DNA from: Verrucomicrobiota bacterium
GTDB lineage: Bacteria > Verrucomicrobiota > Verrucomicrobiia > Chthoniobacterales > JAFAMB01
Length of the DNA: 5,941 nucleotides
Reading direction: 5' to 3'
Assembly: GCA_019242435.1 (NCBI GenBank)
Contig: JAFAVN010000501.1
Location: forward strand, 1-5,941
Shown here: positions 1-5,567 of the stretch, one piece after another
Layout of the letters: each line of letters begins with the position of its first letter
How positions within the stretch are numbered: the stretch's first letter is position 1
Position numbers and translations under genes: made by a program
Notes under the pieces: model-generated
What the model was told of the DNA's origin: nothing
The model's input: the letters and a program-made list of their open reading frames with translations, nothing else
Database searches by the model: none

Positions 1-1
1 A

Positions 2-22
2 GAGGATAGAAGATAGCAGAAA
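2..22 (+). repeat. Short heptamer tandem tract before deoC
   Basis: Three consecutive 7-nt units (GAGGATA, GAAGATA, GCAGAAA) run up to the deoC start codon. The window begins here, so the tract may extend to the left. It leaves deoC with a purine-rich leader but no canonical Shine-Dalgarno at the right distance. The tract is short and degenerate, so it could also be ordinary purine-rich leader sequence. Confidence 0.35.
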
Positions 23-26
23 GCAA

Positions 27-1010
27 ATGGCTGATTCGATCGACGCCGCGTATCCCGAAGTAATTTTTCACGAGCCCGACTCTTGGGGACGACCTGCCCT
101 CGACTGGGTAAAGCAGGTTGCGGTCAATAAAAGCGCCATTGAACGCCGGGTCGCGACTTTGGCCGGACGGCGCACGGTAAAAAAGGAATGGCAGGCGGCC
201 TGGTTACTCAAGGCGATCACCTGCATCGATTTGACGACACTCTCCGGCGACGATACCGCCGGCAAAGTCCGTCGCCTCTGCGCGAAGGCCAAGAGTCCGG
301 TGCGCTCGGATCTGCTTGAACGCCTGGGCGTCACCGGGATCACGGTTGGCGCAGTTTGCGTTTATCCGACCATGGTCCGGCACGCAGTGAAAGCTTTGGA
401 AGGGACGTTTATTCCGGTCGCGTCCGTTGCTACCGGTTTTCCGACCGGTCTGATGCCGATCAAACAACGTCTGGACGAAATTCGGTATGCGGTCGATCAA
501 GGTGCCGCCGAAATCGACATGGTGATCACCCGAGAGCTGGTCTTAACCGGGCGATGGGACGAACTGTACGATGAGGTGGCCGCCTGCAAGGAAACCTGCG
601 GTCAAGCACACTTAAAGGTAATTCTCGCTACCGGCGAGCTTGGCACACTGCGCAACGTCGCCCGGGCAAGCATAGTCGCTCAAGTGGCCGGTGCCAATTT
701 CATCAAAACGTCGACTGGGAAAGAAAACCAGAACGCCACTCTGCCGGTCGCTCTCGCGATGGTTCGATGTATCCGGCGTTACCTGGAAATGACAGGCCGT
801 AAAGTCGGCCTCAAGCCGGCCGGAGGTATTCGCACGGCAAAAGACGCTTTGGCCTGGCAAATCCTGATGAAAGAAGAGCTCGGCCGCGAATGGCTCGAAC
901 CTTCTTTGTTCCGATTCGGCGCTTCAGGCTTATTAACGGATATCGAACGGCAACTGGAACATTTCGTAACCGGCGCTTACTCCGCCAGCTACCGACACCC
1001 GAGCGCCTAA
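27..1010 (+). CDS. deoC: 2-deoxyribose-5-phosphate aldolase, long animal-type DeoC
   Basis: This enzyme (EC 4.1.2.4) cleaves 2-deoxy-D-ribose-5-phosphate to glyceraldehyde-3-phosphate and acetaldehyde, the last step of deoxynucleoside catabolism in the cytoplasm. The 327-residue product shows the class I aldolase landmarks: IDLTTLSGDDT at 67-77, VCVYP at 110-114, EIDMVI at 162-167 with Asp164, LKVILATGELG at 196-206 with Lys197, the Schiff-base Lys227 in FIKTSTGK, Lys263 in KPAGGIRT, and FGASGLL at 297-303. It is longer than the roughly 220-260 residues of common bacterial DeoC. A ~60-residue N-terminal extension containing RRTVKKEWQAAWLL resembles animal DERA (about 318 residues). The start is the first in-frame ATG; the leader is purine-rich (AGAAAG) but has no strong Shine-Dalgarno. 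The next gene, 248 nt downstream on the same strand, is an ALDH16-type dehydrogenase, which fits removal of the aldehyde product. No key residue is missing. Confidence 0.96.
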   Translation: MADSIDAAYPEVIFHEPDSWGRPALDWVKQVAVNKSAIERRVATLAGRRTVKKEWQAAWLLKAITCIDLTTLSGDDTAGKVRRLCAKAKSPVRSDLLERLGVTGITVGAVCVYPTMVRHAVKALEGTFIPVASVATGFPTGLMPIKQRLDEIRYAVDQGAAEIDMVITRELVLTGRWDELYDEVAACKETCGQAHLKVILATGELGTLRNVARASIVAQVAGANFIKTSTGKENQNATLPVALAMVRCIRRYLEMTGRKVGLKPAGGIRTAKDALAWQILMKEELGREWLEPSLFRFGASGLLTDIERQLEHFVTGAYSASYRHPSA

Positions 1011-1018
1011 CCCACAAA

Positions 1019-1054
1019 GAAAAAAAACTCACGCAAGACGCAAAGGCGCAAAGA
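1019..1054. repeat. Left arm of inverted octamer repeat, deoC-ALDH spacer
   Basis: An A-run and CTCA are followed by three head-to-tail units of an octamer with consensus CGCAAAGR (CGCAAGA, lacking one A, then CGCAAAGG and CGCAAAGA). The segment 1019-1045 is an imperfect inverted copy of 1220-1246: apart from one C/T difference and two single-base length differences, the arms match over about 27 nt. It begins nine bases after the deoC stop. The separation of about 174 nt is too long for an ordinary terminator hairpin. Confidence 0.7.
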
Positions 1055-1218
1055 TAGGAGAGATACTTAACCCGACTACTTGACTTAGCGCGCCGCGATT
1101 GTTGCACGTCGGAGTTGTTCCGAACCGGGCGCGATCCGGTCTGGTTAATTATCCGTCGCTGTCTGCAACCGCTTTATAAGCCTAGGAATCATTTTCAGCC
1201 GGCTCGCGGCTTTTCTTT
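1055..1218. other. Unique core of the deoC-ALDH spacer, no gene
   Basis: The segment between the inverted CGCAAAGR arms holds no convincing open frame, RNA gene or promoter. A TTGACT at 1080-1085 has no matching -10 box at the right spacing, and the TATAAG at 1175-1180 has no -35 partner. Its only structured element is the weak hairpin beginning at 1197. Confidence 0.5.
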
Positions 1219-1223
1219 TCTTT
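1197..1223 (+). terminator. Weak candidate intrinsic terminator after deoC
   Basis: A five-base GC-rich stem, AGCCG (1197-1201) with CGGCT (1207-1211), closes a five-base loop and is followed directly by a T-rich tract (TTTTCTTTTCTTT). The stem is short and the T-tract overlaps the edge of the right repeat arm, so this may be incidental. If real, it would reduce read-through from deoC into the dehydrogenase gene, 36 nt before that gene's start. Confidence 0.3.
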
Positions 1224-1246
1224 GCGTCTTTGCATGAGTTTTTTTC
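1219..1246. repeat. Right arm of inverted octamer repeat, deoC-ALDH spacer
   Basis: Read on the minus strand, this arm is an A-run and CTCA followed by TGCAAAGA and CGCAAAGA, the same octamer family as at 1019-1054 in opposite orientation. The T-run at 1239-1245 lies 13 bases before the ALDH start codon and takes the place where a ribosome binding site would be expected. Between the arms (1055-1218) I see no gene. Confidence 0.7.
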
Positions 1247-1258
1247 CGCCTTTAAAAC

Positions 1259-3235
1259 ATGCCGACGGTTAAAGAGATTTTCGAATCAATGGAATACGGT
1301 CCCGCGCCTGAGAGCTCGGAGTTTGTGGACGCCTGGCTAGACAAGCACGGACGCCAGTTTTCGCATTTTATTAACGGCTCATTCCTCGGCCGTGCAGAGG
1401 CAGATCGGGTGGACGTCATCAATCCAGCTGATGGCAAAAGGATCGCCTCTATTCGCCAGGGAGAGAAAGCCGACGTCGATTCTGCTGTTTCCGCGGCGCG
1501 GGAGGCGTTCGCCGGCTGGAAAAACCTGTCGGGACACCAACGCGCGCGTTACTTGTACGCGATCGCCCGCCAGATCCAGAAACAATCGCGGCTCTTCGCC
1601 GTTCTGGAGTCAATCGACAACGGGAAACCAATTCGGGAAACCCGGGATATCGATATTCCTTTGGTCGCGCGGCATTTCTATCATCATGCTGGCTGGGCTC
1701 AATTGCGCAACGAGGTGTTCGATCAATACGAACCGCTGGGTGTCTGCGGACAGATTATCCCCTGGAATTTCCCGCTGTTAATGCTCGCTTGGAAAATTGC
1801 GCCTGCGCTGGCTGCCGGTAACACCGTCGTTCTGAAACCGGCGGAGTTCACCCCGTTAACCTCTCTGTTATTTGCAGAAATTACTCAGCAAATCGGGTTG
1901 CCGCCCGGCGTGTTTAACCTGGTCACTGGGGACCACCAAACCGGTGCGGTATTAGTTGAACATCCAGGGGTCGATAAGATCGCGTTTACCGGCTCGACTG
2001 AAGTTGGCCGGACCATTCGGCAACAAACCGCCGGATCAGGTAAAAAGCTTACACTGGAGCTCGGCGGTAAATCGCCATTTGTCGTATTCGATGACGCGGA
2101 CCTGGACAGTGTGGTCGAAGGCGTTGTCGACGCTATCTGGTTCAACCAGGGTCAGGTCTGTTGTGCCGGAAGCCGGATGCTGGTCCAAGAAAGCATCGCT
2201 GAAGAGATATTTCGGAAATTGAAGGTGCGGATGGAAACGCTCCGAATCGGCAATCCGCTCGACAAGACGATCGATATCGGCGCGATCGTTGCGCCGGTCC
2301 AATTCCAAAAAATTCATTCTCTGGTCCAACAAGGTATCGCTGAAGGCGCTCATTGTTGGCAGCCGAGTTGGGCTGTGCCCGCCGAAGGCTTGTTTTATCC
2401 GCCAACGCTGTTCACCGAGGTGGAACCTGCCGGTACATTGGCGCAAGTCGAAATCTTTGGACCGGTCCTGGTCGGGATGACCTTCCGAACCCCCAACGAG
2501 GCAATCGAACTGGCCAACAATACGGCGTATGGCCTCGCAGCCTCGGTTTGGACTGAGAACGTCAACTTGGCGCTTGATATTGCGCCCCGGCTCAAAGCCG
2601 GTGCGGTCTGGATTAACTGCACGAATGTTTTCGATGCGGCCTCCGGCTTTGGTGGTTACAAGGAAAGCGGTTTCGGCAGAGAAGGCGGCGCTGAAGGGAT
2701 GTTCGAATATCTTCAGCCAAACTTTGAGCAGCAATTGCCCATAGCCGAAGATGCCGAATTCGCACCGACGGCGGAACCGATGCCGGGCTATGCCGCGGAT
2801 GGCCAGACCTCCGGTATCGACCGAACACCCAAACTTTACATTGGCGGTAAACAAGTCCGTCCCGAGAGCGGATACAGTTACGCGATAACCAATCCGGCCA
2901 ATCAACTGGTTGGTGAAGCAGGGCTGGGCAACCGCAAAGATGTTCGGAACGCCGTTGAGGCGGCAGTAAAAGCAGGCAATTGGGGGCGTTCCACGGCACA
3001 TCTACGCGCCCAAATTCTCTATTACGTGGCGGACTCAGTGTCCGCTCCCATGAGTTTCGCGAGCGTTTGGCTCTGGCCGCCGGCGCATCGCCCGAAGTCG
3101 CGGAACAGGAAGTATCAGTATCCATCGAACGAATCTTTTACTACGCGGCTTGGGCCGACAAATATGACGGCCGAGTCCATCAAACTCCGTTCCGCAATGT
3201 CACACTGGCGATGCCTGAACCGTGGGGGGTACTAG
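1259..3235 (+). CDS. ALDH16-type aldehyde dehydrogenase, N-terminal catalytic domain (frameshifted)
   Basis: This is the first part of a two-domain NAD(P)-dependent aldehyde dehydrogenase that oxidises an aldehyde to its acid, probably in the cytoplasm (no signal peptide). Domain 1 (about 1-490) is a complete ALDH: PWNF at 168-171 with Asn170, LKPAE at 192-196 with Lys193, FTGSTEVG at 243-250, LELGG with general base Glu267, GQVCCAG with nucleophile Cys301, EIFGP with Glu398, and a GFGGYKESGFG segment at 463-473. EYGPAPES near the N-terminus (12-19) is typical of ALDH16 and supports this start, although no Shine-Dalgarno is visible. From about 525 a second ALDH-like domain begins (KLYIGGK, NPANQ, GNRKDVRNAVEAA). 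Genuine sequence ends near residue 596; the last 62 residues are out-of-frame and lack family features, because a base is missing near 3044-3049. The gene follows deoC and likely handles its aldehyde product. The exact substrate is not visible. Confidence 0.9.
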   Translation: MPTVKEIFESMEYGPAPESSEFVDAWLDKHGRQFSHFINGSFLGRAEADRVDVINPADGKRIASIRQGEKADVDSAVSAAREAFAGWKNLSGHQRARYLYAIARQIQKQSRLFAVLESIDNGKPIRETRDIDIPLVARHFYHHAGWAQLRNEVFDQYEPLGVCGQIIPWNFPLLMLAWKIAPALAAGNTVVLKPAEFTPLTSLLFAEITQQIGLPPGVFNLVTGDHQTGAVLVEHPGVDKIAFTGSTEVGRTIRQQTAGSGKKLTLELGGKSPFVVFDDADLDSVVEGVVDAIWFNQGQVCCAGSRMLVQESIAEEIFRKLKVRMETLRIGNPLDKTIDIGAIVAPVQFQKIHSLVQQGIAEGAHCWQPSWAVPAEGLFYPPTLFTEVEPAGTLAQVEIFGPVLVGMTFRTPNEAIELANNTAYGLAASVWTENVNLALDIAPRLKAGAVWINCTNVFDAASGFGGYKESGFGREGGAEGMFEYLQPNFEQQLPIAEDAEFAPTAEPMPGYAADGQTSGIDRTPKLYIGGKQVRPESGYSYAITNPANQLVGEAGLGNRKDVRNAVEAAVKAGNWGRSTAHLRAQILYYVADSVSAPMSFASVWLWPPAHRPKSRNRKYQYPSNESFTTRLGPTNMTAESIKLRSAMSHWRCLNRGGY

Positions 3236-3654
3236 GAATCGTTTGCCCGGAGACACATCCGCTTCTTGGATTTCTGTCATTGGTTTTGCCGGCGGTCGCC
3301 CTCGGCAACACCGTGGTTGCGATCCCCTCTGCCCGAACACCGTTGCTGGCGACTGATCTATACCAGGTCTTCGATACCAGCGATCTCCCAGGCGGCGTGG
3401 TCAATATTGTTTCGGGTGGCCGCGTGGAGTTGACCAAGACTTTGGCCCAGCACCTTGAGGTCGCTGCCCTCTGGTACTTCGGCAGCGCCAAAGGCAGCGA
3501 GATGGTGGAGAAAGAATCAGCCGGCAACCTCAAAGCCACCTGGGTCAATTACGGCAAAGCCCGCGATTGGCTTAACCCCGCCCAGGCTCAAGGCGAAGAA
3601 TTCCTTCGCCACGCTACGCAGATCAAAAATATCTGGATCCCCTACGGGGAGTGA
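2980..3654 (+). pseudogene. C-terminal part of the ALDH16-type dehydrogenase, second frame
   Basis: This open frame continues the second ALDH-like domain of the gene that starts at 1259. Real sequence begins with HEFRERLALAAG at 3049; the 23 residues before it and the TTG at 2980 are artefacts of the frame. Recognisable blocks are MPEPWGVLGIVCP, LPAVALGNTVVAIPS (aligning with GNTVVLKPAE of domain 1 but lacking the Lys), LWYFGSAKGSE, AGNLKATWVNYG and a C-terminal IWIPYGE. There is no GQxC nucleophile or LELGG glutamate. A non-catalytic second domain is the rule in ALDH16, so this is not decay in itself. Joined to the first part with one restored base, the protein is about 798 residues, close to human ALDH16A1 (about 802). 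With no credible start of its own, it is unlikely to be made separately. Confidence 0.85.
3041..3049 (+). other. Frameshift site in the ALDH16-type gene
   Basis: Family sequence runs in the first frame up to ADSVSA (codons to 3046) and resumes one frame back at HEFRER (from 3049), leaving only two bases, CC, between them. Adding one G (GCT CGC CAT GAG) would give SARHEF and restore one continuous frame. I see no X XXY YYZ slippery heptamer, so a mutation or base-calling error is more likely than programmed frameshifting. Confidence 0.8.
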
Positions 3655-3656
3655 AG

Positions 3657-3688
3657 GCGTGTGGGTGTGCGGGCGGGTCGGCGAGTGA
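3657..3688. repeat. Left inverted arm of octamer array
   Basis: Four 8-nt units (GCGTGTGG, GTGTGCGG, GCGGGTCG, GCGAGTGA) start two bases after the ALDH stop codon. The first is the exact reverse complement of the unit CCACACGC at 3820-3827, and the third is one base from the reverse complement of CGACACGC. This is therefore a short inverted copy of the larger array at 3804-3899. The 115 nt between the arms contain no gene. Confidence 0.6.
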
Positions 3689-3729
3689 GCACAAGGAGCT
3701 TTTGGCAACTAGATGCCGGTCAAGAATAG

Positions 3730-3783
3730 GTCCGATACGTCAAATAGGATTTGTGGACCAAATAAGTCCTTCAAGGTCATGGC
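3730..3783. repeat. Degenerate ~9-nt periodicity in the spacer core
   Basis: Six successive 9-nt blocks can be laid out (GTCCGATAC, GTCAAATAG, GATTTGTGG, ACCAAATAA, GTCCTTCAA, GGTCATGGC), of which three or four share a GTC..ATA-like pattern. The similarity is weak and could be chance. It is listed because it lies between the two inverted octamer arms. Confidence 0.25.
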
Positions 3784-3803
3784 GTCTGAACTTACCTAGG
3801 GGC

Positions 3804-3899
3804 CCCATATGCCATACGCCCACACGCCGACACGCCGATACGCCCATACGCAGTCGCGCCCATGCGCCGATACGCAGTTGCGCTGCCGCGTCGCTGCGC
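3804..3899. repeat. Twelve-unit octamer tandem array upstream of the methyltransferase
   Basis: The stretch divides without gaps into twelve 8-nt units, most fitting the consensus CSAYACGC. CCATACGC and CGATACGC each occur twice, with CCACACGC, CGACACGC and CCATGCGC beside them; the later units (AGTCGCGC, AGTTGCGC, TGCCGCGT, CGCTGCGC) are more diverged. It ends 20 nt before the GTG start at 3920, so any promoter or leader of that gene must lie in or next to it. Open frames across the array give only Arg/His/Pro-rich low-complexity peptides and are not genes. The unit length and the absence of spacers exclude a CRISPR array. Confidence 0.85.
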
Positions 3900-3919
3900 A
3901 ACAATGAAAACAGATAACT

Positions 3920-4675
3920 GTGAATCCAAAATCTTCCCCTGTCTCCGTTACCGAACATTACCAAAATCTTCTTGCCGATCGGTATGGCTGGATGTTCGGC
4001 TCGTTCGAGGAGCGAATCGCTGAACAAGAAGCGCTTTTCAAGAGATTGAGTCTGCACCATGGACCGAAAGGTGCAGCGCTCGATCTCGGTTGCGGTTCCG
4101 GATTTCAATCCATCGCACTCGCTAGACTCGGCTTCAGCGTCGCTGCCGTCGATCTGAGCGAGCGCCTCTTGAAAGAACTAGCCGACCACCGCGGAACGCT
4201 GCCGATCGAGACCCTCCAAGCCGACCTAAGAGACTTTGCCGCTTTTAGCGATAATTCGTTTCAACTCGTAGTCTGCATGGGTGACACTCTCACTCATCTG
4301 CCTGCCAGGTCCGACGTCCCGCCGTTGTTCCAGCAAATCAGGCGCGTTTTGAAACCGGGAGGTAAAGTAGTCATGAGCTTTCGAGATCTTGGCCAGGAGT
4401 TGAAAGGCACAGATCGTTTTATCCCGGTGAAATCCGATCCCGACCGGATCATGACGTGCGTACTCGATTACGAGTCCGAGACTGTGGTGGTAACCGATCT
4501 CTTCTACGAGCGCACCCACTCAGGCTGGGCGTTCCATAAAAGCTCCTATCGCAAAACTCGCCTCGCCCCAAGCTGGGTGGCCGAGCAACTCCGTGCCGCA
4601 GGCCTGCAGGTCTCGTTTCGCGACGTCATCGCCGGCCTGCAGATCTTGGCGGCCTTAAAGCCCGGCGATGAGTGA
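3920..4675 (+). CDS. Class I SAM-dependent methyltransferase, substrate unknown
   Basis: This is a probable cytoplasmic methyltransferase of 251 residues that transfers a methyl group from S-adenosylmethionine. The Rossmann landmarks are clear: glycine-rich motif I LDLGCGSGF at 54-62, the ribose-binding acidic residue Asp78 in VDLS, QADLRDF at 100-106 with Asp102 near the adenine, a VVCMGDTLTHL segment at 117-127, and the post-motif VLKPGGKVVMSF at 143-154. The part after 155 is a mixed strand/helix region typical of small-molecule methyltransferases and does not reveal the substrate. The start is a GTG: an in-frame stop at 3905-3907 rules out anything further upstream, and TEHYQNLLADRYGWMFG (11-27) looks like genuine family sequence, so the next in-frame ATG (residue 25) is less likely. 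No Shine-Dalgarno is seen. It converges with the ABC ATPase gene and shows no functional link to it. Confidence 0.88.
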   Translation: MNPKSSPVSVTEHYQNLLADRYGWMFGSFEERIAEQEALFKRLSLHHGPKGAALDLGCGSGFQSIALARLGFSVAAVDLSERLLKELADHRGTLPIETLQADLRDFAAFSDNSFQLVVCMGDTLTHLPARSDVPPLFQQIRRVLKPGGKVVMSFRDLGQELKGTDRFIPVKSDPDRIMTCVLDYESETVVVTDLFYERTHSGWAFHKSSYRKTRLAPSWVAEQLRAAGLQVSFRDVIAGLQILAALKPGDE

Positions 4676-4694
4676 TTGGTGATCCGTGATTGGT
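4672..4694. repeat. Heptamer tandem repeat on the methyltransferase stop codon
   Basis: Three 7-nt units (GTGATTG, GTGATCC, GTGATTG) run head to tail, beginning one base before the TGA stop codon, which lies inside the first unit. A diverged fourth copy (GTACCTG) may follow. The 118-nt spacer between this gene and the convergent ATPase gene shows no convincing terminator; TTCCC and GGGAA near 4720-4736 could pair but no T-run follows. Confidence 0.6.
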
Positions 4695-4793
4695 ACCTGA
4701 AAAGTAGTGCCTGTTGGTTCCCAGCAAGCGGGAAGTCTGGATCGAGCCGTACCGCAAGTCACCGCAGGTTGGTTGGTCACAACTACGTGCCCC

Positions 4794-5453
4794 CTACACA
4801 ATCCACCCGTCCCTCAGCCGTACAATTCGTTTTCCGTACGACGCATTCTCCTCCGAATGGGTCACCTGCACAATTGTCGTCCCTTCGTCATTGAGCCGTC
4901 TGAACAGATGCATAATCTCGCGTGCCTGATCCGAGTGCAGGTTACCGGTTGGTTCGTCCGCGAGAATCAATTCAGGCCGGGCCACAATTGCGCGGACGAG
5001 GGCCACTAACTGTTGTTGGCCGCCGGACAACTGGCTGGGGAATAGATCTTTTTTTCCTACTATATTAAACCGATCTAATGCGTCACAAACAATCGATGCT
5101 CGCTCCGATGGCGGTACATCCCGATAAGAGAGCGGCAACTCGATGTTTTCATATACGGTTAAATCATCCAACAAATGGTACGACTGAAACACAAAGCCGG
5201 TATGCTTCTTCCGCAGGCTCACCCGTTCTTTCTGCTTTAATTGATGAACTGGTTGGTCGAACAAATAATATTCGCCTTCCCACTCCGCATCATGCAAACC
5301 GAGGATATGCAACAACGTGGATTTACCTGCGCCCGATGGTCCCATCACCGACACAAAATCTGCGGGTTCAACCGTCAGATGAATCCGTCGTAACACATAG
5401 TAGGATCCGTTCTTCAATTTGTAACTTTTCTCAACGTTCTTAAGCGCAATCAT
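4794..5453 (-). CDS. ABC transporter ATP-binding protein, LolD/MacB type
   Basis: This 219-residue nucleotide-binding subunit hydrolyses ATP at the inner face of the cytoplasmic membrane to drive a separate permease of the FtsX/MacB type (lipoprotein release, macrolide or peptide export, or other mechanotransmission). All motifs are present: Walker A GPSGAGKST at 38-46, Q-loop Gln90 in FVFQSYHLL, signature LSGGQQQ at 142-148, Walker B LILADE at 162-167 with catalytic Glu167, and switch His199 in VTHSEENA. The D-loop reads GNLHS rather than the more usual GNLDS, a variant I believe is normal in some environmental relatives. It has no membrane segment. ATG at 5453 is the first usable start: the frame is closed by an in-frame stop about 50 nt upstream and holds no other start codon, and no strong Shine-Dalgarno is seen. 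The likely partner is the permease whose last codons lie at 5906-5941, but a peptidase remnant separates them, so pairing is an inference. Confidence 0.93.
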   Translation of the reverse strand: MIALKNVEKSYKLKNGSYYVLRRIHLTVEPADFVSVMGPSGAGKSTLLHILGLHDAEWEGEYYLFDQPVHQLKQKERVSLRKKHTGFVFQSYHLLDDLTVYENIELPLSYRDVPPSERASIVCDALDRFNIVGKKDLFPSQLSGGQQQLVALVRAIVARPELILADEPTGNLHSDQAREIMHLFRRLNDEGTTIVQVTHSEENASYGKRIVRLRDGWIV

Positions 5454-5527
5454 GGGACTGGCTACCGTTCGGTTAAATGAGGTTCCATCCTCGTGAAATC
5501 TGTGGGCAGCTTATATGCCAGTCGCTC

Positions 5528-5545
5528 GATCGCGAGGACGCGATC
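5528..5545. repeat. Perfect 7-bp inverted repeat upstream of the ATPase gene
   Basis: GATCGCG (5528-5534) and CGCGATC (5539-5545) are exact reverse complements around a four-base loop. The element lies in the 114-nt leader between the peptidase remnant and the ATPase start, 75 nt upstream of that start. No T-run follows on either strand, so it is not a standard terminator; it could be an operator or an mRNA hairpin. No clear promoter is seen beside it. Confidence 0.55.
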
Positions 5546-5567
5546 CCCTCGGTATAAGGGACCGTCC

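Noticed and set aside
1080..1110. Sigma-70 promoter based on TTGACT
   Set aside because: No -10 element lies 16-18 nt downstream; the region there is GC-rich.
2036..3001. Long minus-strand open frame (321 residues) opposite the ALDH gene
   Set aside because: It is antisense to a gene with clear ALDH motifs. Its translation shows no recognisable domain and is rich in Arg, Cys and Phe, as expected for a complementary frame of a GC-rich gene.
3041..3052. Programmed -1 frameshift in the ALDH gene
   Set aside because: There is no X XXY YYZ slippery heptamer and no obvious following stem-loop; a simple lost base explains the data better.
27..3654. Part of a bacterial microcompartment locus for acetaldehyde handling
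   Set aside because: No shell proteins are visible, and neither enzyme has an obvious encapsulation peptide. ALDH16 is not the dehydrogenase type usually found in such loci.
3799..3806. GGGGCCCC palindrome next to the octamer array
   Set aside because: An 8-nt palindrome in GC-rich DNA is unremarkable, and it has no partner or structural context.
3804..3899. CRISPR array
   Set aside because: Units are 8 nt and contiguous, with no spacers, and no cas gene is nearby.
3651..3917. Plus-strand open frame of 88 residues across the repeat spacer
   Set aside because: Most of it is the translated octamer array, giving Arg/His/Pro/Thr-rich low-complexity sequence without a credible start or domain.
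4719..4737. Terminator between the convergent genes
   Set aside because: The TTCCC/GGGAA stem is only five pairs and is followed by no T-run on either strand.
4676..5009. Small plus-strand open frames after the methyltransferase
   Set aside because: They overlap each other in different frames, mostly run antisense to the 3' part of the ATPase gene, and show no domain or ribosome binding site.
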